The translations under genes and the position numbers were made by a program. 64,000 bases of DNA from Climacium dendroides (Eukaryota > Streptophyta > Bryopsida > Hypnales > Climaciaceae), in contig OX467086.1 of NCBI GenBank assembly GCA_950106755.1, positions 26,554,001 to 26,618,000 on the forward strand. Reading direction: 5' to 3'. Each line of letters opens with the position of its first letter. Position 1 is the stretch's first letter. Positions 11,001 through 23,209 of the stretch are shown piece after piece. The notes under the pieces are model-generated. The model was given only the letters and a program-made list of their open reading frames with translations. It did not search any database and had not been told where the DNA came from.

Positions 11001-13210
11001 ATATGGATCGGGGCTTTATTTGCCTCAGTGAGCCACACTGGACTATCAGTTGCTAATGCTTGACCCGGGGTCCTGCATTATCATATGCTCGCAGTGAGGA
11101 AGTTGAAATTGAGGACACACACTACAGATCAGTGGCTTCAGTACTCGAAGCTCTAAAAGGGCGATAAAGAAGCCCTGGCATCAAAAGCAATCAGAAGCAA
11201 AAGAGTTAGGCTTGCAATGCTTACCCCACACCATGGGCAAATGAGTGTGACATCGAGACTAAGTAAAACCATTCTGTATCTGTTACATAATCACTAATGT
11301 CTTCCTCAGAATTGCTCACAAGAGCCTGCAACTCCCTCAACACTTTCCGCCTGAGCTGCTGATCCTCTTCACTCACTCCCTGTTCCATGCGCTTTGTATC
11401 AGGAACCTCATTCTCCTTGGGACCCTTGAAGTACCCATCTCCCCAACCCAACATCCTGTCACAGCCAAAACCGCGGCATTAAAACCTTTGCCATGGGAAC
11501 TCCAAATAATAATAGTTTGGAATTAGGAATTGCTTTTGGTGTCTAACGTCGGTTAATCCCCCACTTGCCATGTGAATCTGGACAGAAATATTAAATTTTT
11601 TTAAAATTTTAAACCAACTTTCCAACGTTGCAAATGCCGTAAATGCTCCGTCCTTGAATCCACTTTGCAAGGACACCAGCACAGCACGAAAGGGGAGACC
11701 TTAACCCTCAATAGGAAGTCCACTTTGAAAAGGCAATAGTCGATCATGAGTTCAAAAGCATTGGAAGCTAATAGATTCTTCATCGGCCAAGAAGGCGTTT
11801 TAAACTTTCAGTGAACTCGCTGAAGAATCTGAGAGGTACTGTGACTCCCCCTAATAAGGTAGGAGGCTTAAAAATCATCCAAGTTCTACATACCCTAGTC
11901 AAATTGAACACGTGGGATAATATTGAATTCTTTAGTTTACATATACTCTACAGTTAACGCAGTTAGAGCCCTACACATTTTGTACTGTGAAAAAATCATA
12001 TCTAATTTACCAGTCATCCAAATTCTATGATTCAACAGCGTCGCGCTCTGCTACACTATGCACATTTCTCCACAGGAGCTGGTTTCCTCTTAAAATAATC
12101 GCTATCCAAGCCTCCTACCTTAGATCAGGTCAGGTAGCTTCCAAAGAAGCCTTAACACCCCAGTGAGCTAATTGATACTAACTTGTTGGTGCGGGAGGGG
12201 CCTGAAATAGATTGAGAAGAAGAGTTGGTGGCTACACAAGTTATCAGAATGAATGGAGTTGAATCATAACTACAATAGAGCATCAAATTGAAGCATATGA
12301 ACAGATATAGGAGTGTTCTTTTCCCGGGAGAATTATGAAGAAGTCTTTTTAGGTACAGGAACAAAAAAAAATCTTTAGATCAAATTCTAATCCCTAAGTA
12401 CCAGATTACTATTCATCCTCCAGAAGAATCTTCATTCCGTATCAAGACACCTTATTTTGTCCATAAAAACGTCTTCTTGGCTCTTAAAAATTCATGTTAC
12501 AAAAGGAATTTCTTAAGCAAAGGGTTGGGGTTGGGGATTGGGGTTGGGGTTGGGGTTGGGGTTGGGAGTAGATCACTATTGAAGGAGCAACAGACTACCT
12601 CATTTCCATTCAAAGATGAATGCCTGCGGATATTTAGCAATAATAGAAGGCCAACCAAGTGTATCGCAAGAGATGAGTTGTTCACTGGGGGATCAGGGTC
12701 TGGACAGTTTTCAGGGCTCTAACAGTTTTCGTAACCCACGCCTTATTCACAAGCACAGGGTTGATTCTAGTATACATCCCGGTTGGAAGGATTCTAAAGG
12801 AACTTCAAACTGTAGGGACGGAGTGAGAGGGTGAGAGCGAGAGCCATTTCTTCCTTTCACTTGCTTGCTTGAGCTTGAAGAGCTTGAAAGAGGAATTAGA
12901 ATAGGAAGAGAGAAGGGGGGGGGGGCGCTTACAGCTCGCCTGTAGGAGACGTAGAGAGCTGCCAGAAAATGCCGTACGTCCAATTCTCCGGCGACTCTTC
13001 CACCAGCGAGTGCAGCCTGCGCAGCAACAGCGTCTCACTCAGCTCCAGCCCCTTGTCGTTCCCCAGATGCTCCTCCTGCGCAGATCCCCCATTGGTCTCG
13101 TTGTTGTGGAAGCTCGGCGGGATCCCGTACGTCGCCGGCCCCATGAACGCCTCGATCATGGCCGAGTCTCCCACGTCCCAGAAGCTCGGCACTGGCGTCT
13201 CCATCATCAT
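8020..13210 (-). CDS. MYC2-like: MYC2-type bHLH transcription factor (subgroup IIIe)
   Basis: Exons, 5' to 3' on the minus strand: 13210-12933, 11455-11225, 11072-10976, 10567-10553, 10348-10292, 10079-9120, 8600-8190 and probably 8052-8020, about 693 residues. The N-terminus carries MIEAF and the bHLH-MYC_N domain (about 55-226) with [18 protein letters not shown] and the activation-domain motif [15 protein letters not shown] basic region with RKRGRKPAN precedes [17 protein letters not shown], which contains the His-Glu-Arg residues for G-box contact. Helix 2 starts exon 7 ([20 protein letters not shown]). An ACT-like dimerisation region follows (about 627-683). MYC2-class proteins are held by JAZ repressors and drive jasmonate responses; in seed-free plants the hormone can be dinor-OPDA. 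The 15-nt exon encodes MAGIQ. The C-terminus is the weak point: the last exon gives a short [10 protein letters not shown] end, while reading through the exon 7 donor gives a different one. Confidence 0.92.
12522..12567. repeat. (GGGGTT)n G-quadruplex-type tract in intron 1
   Basis: About seven GGGGTT units lie in the first intron of the bHLH gene. The G-rich strand is the plus strand, which is the template strand for this gene, so the pre-mRNA would carry CCCCAA repeats. It differs from the plant telomere unit TTTAGGG, so it is not a simple interstitial telomere. Confidence 0.8.
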
Positions 13211-13850
13211 GGATTTCCTAAAAACTCCCCAAACCCTTACTCACACCTTTACCCTAACAAACTATTCAAAAAATCTTCCCTGAACCACATCTCGCATCTT
13301 GCATTCCCCCCTCTCCACTACACCCTTGGTCCCCATCTCACAAACCCTAGCCAAGAAACTTTGAAATCGCGCATCTTCGTCCACTTGGCTAGACGGTTAG
13401 TGTCAATATCCCTCCCCTCCCCCAAGGAACTTAAAAATCTGGCCGAAACCGAATCCTCCACCCTTGCTGCATCCCTTTCTACGAGATTAGAGCGCATCTC
13501 TCCCGCAACCACCGAAAAAGAAAGCAAAATCTTCCCACGGCGATCTCCATCGTTTCTCGCATCCCCTGCGTAGCAATCTCACAAGCTCTACATTAAAAAG
13601 CAAATAAAATGCTCTCAAGGAATTCCTCGACGACGTTGCAACCTCCAAACCCTAGGCGAGGACCTTCAAAAATGGAGCCTCCACCAAATCTCGAGCAATC
13701 TTCGTCCACTGTGTCCCCTTTCCATCGCGATGAAGCGCACAAATGCGGCGTTGTTGAATGTAGGATGGCGCGGTGAAAGCGCGCGAGATCGCTTCTGCGC
13801 GGATTCCGTGACGAGTCAAACGCAGATCTTATATTGCAAACCACAATCCG
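13211..13850 (-). promoter_or_regulatory. Leader and proximal promoter of the bHLH gene
   Basis: GC-richer sequence directly upstream of the bHLH start codon. It contains minus-strand upstream ATGs, including a 69-codon reading frame at 13527-13318 and an 83-codon frame at 13844-13593. Neither encodes a recognisable domain; if transcribed they would act as uORFs. The transcription start was not determined. Confidence 0.4.
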
Positions 13851-14103
13851 GTGCGCAGACCTGCTGCGGTGCTTTCGTCGCCTGCTTTGGAGCCTTGGAC
13901 TTGTGTGCGTGCTGTGGACATGGTCTTCCGGTGTGTCTACGAATTCGTATGTCTAACAATATCTGTATCCTCGGTCGTACTTGTACGTGTTTCCATACGC
14001 TGCGTCCAGGCCAGGAATTAGAAGCTGACAATTGGACTTTGGGGTAGCACATGCAGCGTGTCGTGTCGAGAGAGAAGACCAAGGAAAGAACCAAGGAAAG
14101 AAC

Positions 14104-14815
14104 TTTGACGCCCCTTTAACGTACGAAGGCAGTATGCTTTAAAAGGAGCCATTTAAGGGCTCGTCGCGCGCCCTTTTCATGCAGGACGTTAAATCATGCC
14201 ATCGAAGGTGGGCCTGCTGAGGTGGATTTAACCCGGAGAAAACGCAGGAATTTTTTATTTGCCACATATGATTTTTTTTTGCAAATTCTGAATTCATATT
14301 TGCAATCAGAGACCCCAAATTAGCTAGGTGAAGCCTATAACGCACTCTAGACATGGCTCAAAATAGGGGGCTTCTTTTTTACTTTTATCCCTACAAGACA
14401 AATTTTACCCTGCTTGGCCCACCTTCGATGGCACGATTTAACGTCCTGCCTTTTTTATAAGGTTTCAGTGGATAGAAATATTCTTAAAGATCATTTTTCA
14501 TTTTTCAGAGAGAGAAAAAAAAATGGGAACTTAGCACAAGTGCTTTTGTATTTTTCCAAACACTTTTGAATTACTTACAAATTTTCAAAGATTTAGGGCA
14601 TAGGCACCTATTTGTCACCATAAGTCTCTCCAATTCTATTCACTTGTAACTTATAAATAAATGTAAGGAAAGCAAAGACAATGATTGGCTCTTGTAATAA
14701 TAAAAAATAAAAATAAAAATCGTTCTTGATTCATTTAAGGATCACCTCATTTCCATTTTCCAACTAATAATAGGGGTGATTTGAAGGAGAAGGACGGTTT
14801 TAGAACAAACTACAT
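14104..14815 (-). repeat. Inverted copy of the 16.9-17.9 kb repeat, interrupted by a MITE
   Basis: Read on the minus strand, 14450-14815 and 14104-14180 match the units at 16960-17310 and 17510-17850: 'ttattagttggaga-tggag', 'caaataggtgcctatgcc', 'cagaaatattctt' and 'agtatgcttt'. The match is split exactly at 14181-14449 by an inserted element absent from the other two copies. Confidence 0.75.
14181..14449. mobile_element. Mutator-like MITE, 269 bp, with 9-bp target duplication
   Basis: Ends are inverted repeats of about 34 bp beginning GCAGGACGTTAAATC and continuing GCCATCGAAGGTGGGCC. The flanking 9-mers are ccttttcat (14172-14180) and cttttttat (14450-14458). The related uninterrupted copies at 17.27 and 17.8 kb have cttcttcat or a close variant at this point, so both flanks derive from one 9-bp target with C-to-T changes. 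A 9-bp duplication with long TIRs is typical of Mutator-like elements. No coding capacity. Confidence 0.8.
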
Positions 14816-16011
14816 TACGTGAGGACAAAAAAGAATCTCAAGGAGAGAAAAACTTCCCAAAAAAATCAAATTCTAAAAGATCAATTCAAAATCAGTAGTT
14901 CTTCTCCATGCACTTTGAGAAAATTTTATAACTTTACACTATTTATGATGACTTAGGTGTCTAATCTGAAATGTAGGAAAGTTCAAAAAATTGCTTTAAT
15001 ATACAACTTACATGCCCCCATGGTTTGGCTAAAAATGCCTTTAAAATCTAGTCATGTGGCCATTCAAGTCAAGGTGAATGAAAAAGGTATGAAATAATAT
15101 ACCATCTTCTTCTAAGATATCTTGGATTTGTGGTTGATTTAAACCCTGAAAGGACATACCAAGGAAATTAATCAAAAATTGTAAAAGTCTTAGGACCATG
15201 CACATGCACATGAGTGGTTTCTACAATTGCTTTGAAAGTCATCCATCACCCACTTTCAATCCTTGACGTCTTTATGACTTTAAGTATCATGCCTTGGGTT
15301 CTTGAATGACATACGTCAAATCCGGATGAAATCAATCCAGTTTCGATTCAAAGTCAGTCAGTCTGTCAGCCTCAGAGTGGATGGAATCTCCATTCATCCA
15401 CGTGTGACTGCCAGGAATACGTATTTCAAACACCGGTACATAACGCACGAGTACATCATACTCTGTGTCCATACGAGGAAATACATACAACCAAACCAAA
15501 CCAATTGTTTGCTTTCCACGTGAAATCGTGTACCGTGTATATATGATTGTGTACGAATACGTACTATTACGTACGATTATATATACAAGTGAGTGTGGCT
15601 GTATTCGTATACATACGATTATGCTTTTGCTTTTTCGGTTGACGTTGTGACACATATGCCGATAAGTTCTTCACTGCCGGACTTGCTAGAATGTCTACAG
15701 TCATACAAAGATTCCCTGAGAACTCAAATACTTTGTATTTGAGAAAGAGACTTGGAGTGTCGGTGTTTTTTTTTTCTGGGGGGGGGAGAGGTGAGTAACT
15801 CAAAAATTGAGGGAATACTTGGCGAGTTATTTCGAGTGGATGAAATTGTTGAAATCATTGCTTTAGGAAGGGATGAATGTACACTTTTTGGATGAATGGT
15901 TGAAGTTCCATCTGCAAAATGCATGCTTCATCCATTTTTATAGATGTAAACATGCGTGCATCATGACAAGGATGGAAGATCATTATTTGCACTGTCCCCC
16001 CTTTGATAAGC
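14816..16011. other. Intergenic DNA, no gene recognised
   Basis: Between repeat blocks. It holds a short tract rich in TACGTA/CGTATA palindromes (about 15540-15620) and a T9/G9 homopolymer junction near 15766-15787. Short reading frames near 15300-15800 show no domain. Confidence 0.5.
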
Positions 16012-16229
16012 TTAACCCTCAAAAGACGGGTTAGTGACCACGGAAATCATCCCTTTCGGTATTGTGTGACATCCCCTACTTTGAAAAAAATAAAATACTC
16101 ATTGGAGGTCAAACTAATGTGCAAAGACCTCCTCTCTCTACACAAAATTCTGAGGATGAATAGTTGCACTTTTTGTCCTACTTAGAAGGATTTCTATCAT
16201 TCACGGCCCTGGCATCTTTCAAAGGTTAA
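16012..16229. mobile_element. TTAA-bounded small element, uninterrupted copy
   Basis: 218 bp bounded by TTAA on both sides. The left end is TTAACCCTCAAAAGAC and the right end reverse complemented is TTAACCTTTGAAAGATG. Internal landmarks (cggaaatcat, actcattg, gacctcc, gaggatgaatagttgcact) recur in the same order at 29616-29683 plus 30614-30772. At the point where that other copy is interrupted, this one reads TTTGA, the probable unfilled target. No coding capacity. Confidence 0.7.
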
Positions 16230-16347
16230 TTTACCTTATCCCTTGATGCAAGGTAGGAACCAAAATGTGGTCTATTGTATGGGGGGGTCTTCATTGTGTA
16301 GTGTTTGTGTGGTCTCCATATGTTAGGTTCCAACCTACATTAGAGAT

Positions 16348-16925
16348 TTATCCCTAAAGTCCCAAGGCCTTTTTTCCATCAAAATCCACTCAAAACTATC
16401 ATTTCTATTACAAAAAGCAAAAAACTTTTAAAATTGTTTTTTTTAATACATCTAACCATAAGATCTTGTGCTACACTAGTTTAAGAATGAATGGAAAAAA
16501 TTTCAATAACTTTGACCTTCTAGATTGCAAGATATTTGCATTTAAAGTAACAAATCTAAGATTTTTGTAAGAAGATGCTAGATTGCCCGAAAACTAAGAT
16601 TGTCCATAACTTTCTCATCACTAGTCCAAATGGAATGAATCAAAGCTTCAAATGTAGACAAAAATATGATCTTTGAGAAAAAAAATTGAAAATTAAAAAA
16701 TTTAACATTTTATGATTTTTTTTGGGCTGCCCCTAGATTTGCTTTCTAGACTCATGGTGGCATAACTTTTGTTCCGGGCACTGATTGAAATAAAAATTAT
16801 ATTCCCAAAAAGCTAATCTGATTTTCTATCTTCAAAAAAAGTTTTAAAAAATTATATCAAAAATTGAGATCACACGAGCCTACCTAAGATCCTAAGAGTC
16901 CCCTATAGGGACCTTGGAACTTTAG
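16348..16925 (+). mobile_element. TTAA-family element, truncated or diverged copy
   Basis: Begins TTATCCCTAAAGTCCCAAGG, closely like the copy at 59425. It shares the landmarks 'taaccataagatcttgt', 'agattgcaagatatttgca' and 'cataacttttgtt' with the other long copies. Its right end near 'gggaccttggaactttag' runs into the duplicated 0.54 kb unit starting at 16853, so the true right terminus is uncertain. Confidence 0.6.
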
Positions 16926-17925
16926 CCCTCTTCCTCTAAAACTACCCTCTTCCTTCAAATTGCCCCTATTATTAGTTGGAGAATGGAGATAAGGTGATCT
17001 TTTAATTGGCCCACTTTAGCCATTGAATGAATCAAGAAAAATTTACTTTTTCTATTGCATGAGACAATCATTGTCTTGGATTGTTGCAGGTGGACGAATT
17101 GGGGGAGACCTATAGTCACAAATAGGTGCCTATGCCCCCAATCTTTGAAAATTTATAAGTAATTCAAAAATGCTCGGAAAATTACAAAACTAATTGTGTT
17201 CCGTTCCACATTTGTTTTTCTTTCTCTCAAAAATGATCTAAGAATATTTCTGTCCACGGAACCCTATGAAGAAGGCGGCCCAGTCCTTCTTGCATGGGCG
17301 CTTTTAAAGCATACTCCCTTATTGCATGCCCCCCCTCCAAGTTCCTGGTTGCGAGGGGGGTGAGGTGGGGCATGAGAGGAGCGTGAGGTCACACAAACTT
17401 ATATCAAAAATTGAGATCACACAAGCCTACCTAAGATCCTAAGAGTCCCCCATAGGGACCTTGGGACTTTAGCCCTCTTCCTCTAAAACTGCCCTCTTCC
17501 TTCAAATCATTCCTATTATTAGTTGGAGAATGGAGATAAGGTGATCCTTTAATTGGCCCACTTTAGCCATTGAATGAATCAAGAAAAATTTACTTTTTCT
17601 ATTGCATGAGACAATCATTGTCTTGGATTGTTGCAGGTGGACGAATTGGGGAAGACCTATAGTCACAAATAGGTGCCTATGCCTCCAATCTTTGAAAATT
17701 TATAAGTAATTCAAAAATGCTCGAAAAATTACAAAACCGCTTGTGTTCCGTTCCACATTTGTTTTTCTTTCACTGAGAAATGATCCAAGGATATTTCTGT
17801 CCACCGAAACCTATGAAGAAGGCGGCCCCCTTGCATGGGCGCTTTTACAGCATACTCCCTTGTTGCATGACACCCAGTTCCTGGTTGCGAGGGGGGTGAG
17901 TGGGGCATGAGAGGAGCGTGAGGTG
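16853..17925. repeat. Direct tandem duplication, two ~540-bp units
   Basis: Units 16853-17390 and 17399-17925 are more than 90% alike by eye, starting 'ttatatcaaaaattgagatc' and ending 'catgagaggagcgtgaggt'. The unit includes the right end of the TTAA-family element, so duplication followed that insertion. An older inverted copy of the unit lies at 14104-14815. Confidence 0.85.
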
Positions 17926-18160
17926 TACCTCCAGTCATGAGTGGAGCACATGGGCTGCTGGTCGGGGGCCTTTCTGAGATCTGCACCCTCGAATTTTAAA
18001 AAACTTTCCCTTGCCAGTGACGACACATGGAACGCACCTTCATGACGTACGCCACTGCCAGGAAATTGCCCCTTCGCTTCTGGGGTGGGTGCAAGCAGGC
18101 CCTTTTTTTACTTTTTGAGAAAGTGCCAAGCAATGTCTCGGGAGTACCGACCTTTAGTTA

Positions 18161-18502
18161 GAGCATCCCCACCCGTCTTGCAAAACAGATGACTTCTTAG
18201 AAGGGAGGGCTTGCAAGCGGGGAGTTGATTGCATATTGGGGCCATTTTGCAACTCGGCCTTCAAAACAACAAAGGATAAGAACTACTGTAGACTCTTGTT
18301 CAACAACAACAAACTATATGCCTTGCTTTTTACCGTTGGCACAAACTTTGCACCTTGCTTTTCACCTTCAACACATTTCTTTTCACCTCCAACAACCTCC
18401 ACACCTGCAAACACCAATGAGGTTGATTGCTCCTCCCGGCTTGCAAAATGAAAGGCCTGGCGTTTTGGGAGCCACATTTTTGCATGATGGGTGGACATGC
18501 TC
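18161..18502. mobile_element. PIF/Harbinger-like MITE, 342 bp, deletion derivative
   Basis: Left end GAGCATCCCCACCCG and right end reverse complemented GAGCATGTCCACCC. Flanking trinucleotides are TTA (18158-18160) and CTA (18503-18505), consistent with a decayed 3-bp duplication. The terminal sequences match the element at 1459-2760, including 'gagggcttgcaag', 'ggggccattttgcaa' and 'aaaacaacaaagga', but about 1 kb of interior is missing. Confidence 0.75.
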
Positions 18503-19185
18503 CTACAAGTTAGCTGGTTGAAATCTAGAATTTTCGAGTTGAGTTCAAAATCTTTTCATTTAACCCGATCATTTTAGAGGAAAATAAGAGGATATTTTTT
18601 ATTTTCTTAAGGCCTAGCCGAGAGTATACTCTAGACAATCGATTGGTCCAAGAAAATATAGGATCTTAGCCAGTTGAGCTAAATTTTCTCCCTAGACTAT
18701 GGTGCCAAGATGGCAATCACTTAAAATTTGGTGAAGTATTGTATTTCAACATTTATCCATCCATCATGGACTAGAAACACTTTTCAAACTCTTTTCAAGC
18801 ACTTCTTCATCCAGTTTGGGTAACTTCATTCACATTCAAAATAGAAACAAGAAATTCCTTGCAAAAAAAATATTTTTTTCTAACAAAAGGTTGATACTTA
18901 TTTTGAAATGGTGCAATCTAGCTCGATGGTGCCAAAAAAAAGGGAGATGGTCCAAACGCTTGATTACATGGTTTGTTTTGGTGATTGGACATTACGACAT
19001 TTTCATCCAAATCTAATAATGAAATCTAATTTTGTGACAGTAGTCCATGGCAGACATTGTTTGAGGAAGAGGGGAATACGGGAAAAAATTGCGTTTCTTC
19101 ATCAGGCTTTATCCTCCTTGCCGACACATTTTTCCCTGCTATTTCTTCTTCCATACATTGCCTTACATGTAATTCCCTTTCTACC

Positions 19186-19840
19186 CTTGGAGGCAATGAA
19201 AAGAAAAAGAATGACTGAATGCACACATGTCTAGAGTAATTTCCATCAATTCAAGTGTTTTTAAGGGAAAATTTTGTAAATTTCCATTCAAACGTTTTAA
19301 AATAGAAGCTTCTTTTTATAGTTTTACTTTTGAAATCAGCAATCTAGCTTTATCCATTAATTTTATCAACTTGAGCATATATAACCTAGTAAAAAACGTC
19401 GAGCTACTTCTTTTAACAAATTTGGAGTACAAACGGCATTGGTAAGGTTGCCAATTCTTTTAATTTTTTTTGTCTTTTAGCTAGCTTTTGAAGTGGTTTA
19501 TTTTCTTTGATGAATATCTAAACTTGAATTTTGTTGTATTTATTTAAAGAACTCTTGAGTGTGCTTCCAATAATAAAAACTTCAAGTTTTAATTCCAAAG
19601 AAGGGAAAAGTTAGGGTTTTATATGGCAAGGCAAATTCCATAATGCATTGAGAATGGCCTGAAAGGATAAAAAAAAAGCCATACACTACCTTCAAAGTAC
19701 TAGAAAACGTGTCTTGAGGGGCACATTCTGCACATGAGTAAGGACATTCTTGGAGGCAATGAAAAGAAAAAGAATGACTGAATGCACACATGTCTAGAGT
19801 AATTTCCATCAATTCAAGCGTTTTTAAGGGAAAATTTTGT
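19186..19840. repeat. Direct repeat of 91 bp, 563 bp apart
   Basis: 19186-19276 and 19749-19839 are nearly identical, from 'cttggaggcaatgaaaag' to 'aagggaaaattttgt'. The spacer holds no recognisable gene. The arrangement could be two ends of a small insertion or the result of a segmental duplication. Confidence 0.75.
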
Positions 19841-20330
19841 TTGTTTGTCATGTTGAGATCTCCCAAACTGTACATCTTTCGATCACGTGCTTGGTACTGT
19901 TGGAAAGCCCTTGGCGAGGAGGGGTGCACGAGCTTTGTTTTGTGGCATTTTGACTCACGGTGAGAAAATTATGCATTTTTAGTTGTTTTTTTGGCTCTAA
20001 AAATTTAGAAAATTAGTTTTACTTTTGTTTTCATTGTGGCAACAATACAAGGTATACTAGTCTATACCTTAAATTTGGATGTTTATTTTATTTTGTTTGT
20101 TTGTCACGTTGAGATCTCCTGAATCGTATGTCCCTCGGTTGCATGCTTGGTACCGTCAGAAAGCCCTTGGTGAGGAGGGGTGCACTGGCTTGGTTTCGTC
20201 GCATTTAGACGTACAGTGTGAAAGTTATTGGATTTTGAATTTTTTATGAACTAAAAAATTAGACAATTACTTTTACTTTTGTTTTGACTGTGGCAATGAT
20301 ACAAGGCACACTAGTTAGAATAAAATTAAT
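19838..20330. repeat. Tandem ~250-bp repeat, two diverged units
   Basis: Units starting near 19843 and 20095 share 'tttgtttgtcatgttgagatctcc', 'gaaagcccttggcgaggaggggtgca' and a distal 'acaaggtatactag' landmark, with many substitutions, so the duplication is older than its neighbours. Confidence 0.7.
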
Positions 20331-21929
20331 AGTCATTATATATATAGATTTGACTTTATATTTAATACAAGGCTAAATATTACTAAAGATGAATCATAAT
20401 ATTTTTAAAATACAAATAAAGCACCAATTTGTTGATTAATTTTTTTAATAAATTGAATTCATAATAGTACACAAAAATTTTAATAATTTTTACTAATAAA
20501 TTTCAATTTGGAATGCAAAGTGCATTGCCAACATGATTTCCCAACACCTATATAATTTCTTTGTCCAATGTCTAAATTTGAGTTTTATTTAACCTATTCA
20601 AAGTATCTTTGAATGCACTTTTGATGATAAAAATTTCAAGTTCTAATTATAAAGGAGTGAGAAATTAAAGTTGTATTTGGCAAGCTAAATCTCAAAGCAT
20701 TGTGATAATGCCTTTAGGACATAATTATTGTATTCATCCGACCTTTAAATTCAAGGGATCAAATTAAATCACACTCTCTGTTTGTATATTTGTAATAAAT
20801 TGTAAGCTGAACCAATCATAATAATTTAATTTAGGATGTAAGACAAGATTTCATTACAAGTTGCAATCAAGTACAATAATTGAGCTAAGTTTAAAAGGAG
20901 ATTAAGGAGTTTGGAAGTAGACTTAAGGTACACTGTAAAATAGATTGTTTATAGTGTTGGACTAAGAAAGTTCTTAATACATCATCAATAGGCTTAGACA
21001 TAGGGTGGTAATTATAGATTTGTTGGTAGAAATTATGGTTGACCTTTATAATTGGATTCAATGAAGCCTAGGTACTTAAAATTGCAATATTGGCCCGAAG
21101 GAAAAAATCTCTTCCAAATTTTACAGTTTTCACTTGTATTAATAATTCGTCACCACTTCATCTCAAGTCCCATTGAATTCTCAAAATGTGATTGGGGAAA
21201 CACGAACATCAAGATTTGGCACTTTATACTAAATCCTAAGTTTCAAGTCTTGGTGTCCTTAGAAATGCCTAATCTTTGTAGAAGTTTTGGAGTCAAGGAC
21301 ATATAACTTGAAATCCAAATTGGATTTTGTAATGGAATTAAATTGTCATTATTTTTACCCCAATTGTCATAAAATAATGTTCAAATGACAAATTTTATGG
21401 TGTGTGTCTTCATTTGTTTACCAATAAGAACATATGGCAAGAAATTCATAAGTGAAAACTTTGGAAGACATGAGTGCCAACTTCACATACCTCAAGTTAA
21501 TTATGCCTAAAATCTCACAAATGATCATTTAAGCGTGGTTTCCATTACTAAATTGTCTAGATTTTTGTAGAATCTTGCTTAGGATCAAAAGAAGATTCTA
21601 GTGTTCTTTTGTGTGTAAATTTTGGACAACTATAATAATAAACTATGATTTTTCAAAGTATTCAAAATAGGTGTATCTAAAATTGATCCTACATTCTTAT
21701 GTCTTGATGACTTGTATTTTAGGCAACAATATAAATGGGATGAATTTGCAAACTACTCCCAATTACATGAAAAAACCTTATAAGATAATTACTTTTAATT
21801 TATCAAATAATATTTTCAAACAACTAATCAACTTGTCTTTTTCCATCACTAAAAAGAAATTCCACCCCTTTCCATGCGAAAGAATCCATACCTATAAATT
21901 TGTTTTTTTCTTTAAATTTAGGGTAAGTA

Positions 21930-22255
21930 CTAGCAGGTGGCACTTGCTTTGCTACGCATTAAATATATTACTTTCATCAATTAAAATGTAAATTTCTCAA
22001 AAATTGCAAAGACTTTGTAAATACTTTATTGTAGAATCCCAAATTCCTTCAATCTAACAAAAAATTCAAATCATTTAATAGTAAGGATAAAACATTAGAA
22101 TCGAGAACACTTAGAAAATCATAAAATCATGAAAGTGAAATGAAGTTTGAAGCCAAGAAAACCTTAACCTTTATAATATCATGTACCTTTGTAATATCAC
22201 TCATTGTATAAATGTGATATTATAGAAGACATTGTGATTTTAGTAGTATGATGTT
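21930..22255 (+). mobile_element. Partial relative of the TA-flanked element family
   Basis: Starts TA-CTAGCAGGTGGCACTTGC, as the copies at 36329 and 58976 (reverse) do, and contains the same 'taatatcac' motifs and a terminal 'gattttagtagtatgatg'. The interior is shortened and the right TIR was not found. Confidence 0.55.
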
Positions 22256-23209
22256 TATTGATACATAGAACCCTATACCCTATAGTTGCGCAACCTCAAC
22301 CTATGATCACTCATGCTTTTGTTTTCTACCATTGGATTAAAGTCAATGGATATCAATTTTTGGATCTTTACACTCTTCAACACTATTTTTTTGTATCTAA
22401 GTATTGTTCTAGTGATTGTCTATATTGTCATGTTCATTCCAATTTTGTTCAAGCAAGCTCCGCCATAGCTACAAGTGCCGTTTTCCTATAGTATTGTGTA
22501 TAATTATAATATTAAGTGGTTCAAGCATATTATTATTTTAGGATCCAAAACAAGGAATGGCTAATTGTATTCTTCAAAAATCATTGAAAGTATAGTAGTA
22601 GCTTGTGGAAATTTGTATGGTATCAAAGGTAAAAGAAAATTGTGCCATGACTACAAATACCATTTTCTTTTAGTATTATAATGTAAAATGAAAGCATATT
22701 CTTATTCTAGAATCGAAAGGTTGTAATTGCTATTTGTTTTAGCAAAAGCATCACAAATCATAGATTGAAAACAATGTAATATATAATTGTTGTTGTTCTA
22801 GAAGGTTTGCAAAGCATAAGATGAAAATGAGAGCTTTACCACGGCCATAGCCATGAGCTTCATCATAACCATGCTAAATTATGGTGTAAAAGGAAAGCAT
22901 CTTCTTGTTTTATTTTGTGAGGTGTGGATCAATATTTGTCATAGCATAATCACAAGTGTACCAACAATAATCTAATATATAAATTTTTATTGATTATACA
23001 ATGTAATGGTGACAATAACATTGATTGGAGTTACAACCAATTTATCTCGTAGTAAATGGTTTGCTAACTCAAGGCCTCTTTATTTTTTCATGAATAATTG
23101 AAGTTCAATTTTTATCACTCTAATTGACTTCTACTTTACAATTCATTCGTTATGGTCCACTATATGTTATTATATGTTTGGAGCAGTATTATTGAAATTG
23201 TTTTATTTT

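Noticed and set aside
12522..12567. Interstitial telomere repeat
   Set aside because: The unit is GGGGTT, not the plant TTTAGGG, and it is a short isolated tract, so simple microsatellite growth is more likely.
13010..13573. 187-codon plus-strand reading frame
   Set aside because: It lies antisense over the first bHLH exon and its leader. The protein has no recognisable domain and its composition is explained by the opposite strand.
18640..18720. tRNA-like segment on the minus strand (tagctcaactggctaag)
   Set aside because: A D-arm-like piece is visible, but no proper anticodon stem, T-arm with GTTCGA, or matching acceptor stem could be drawn.
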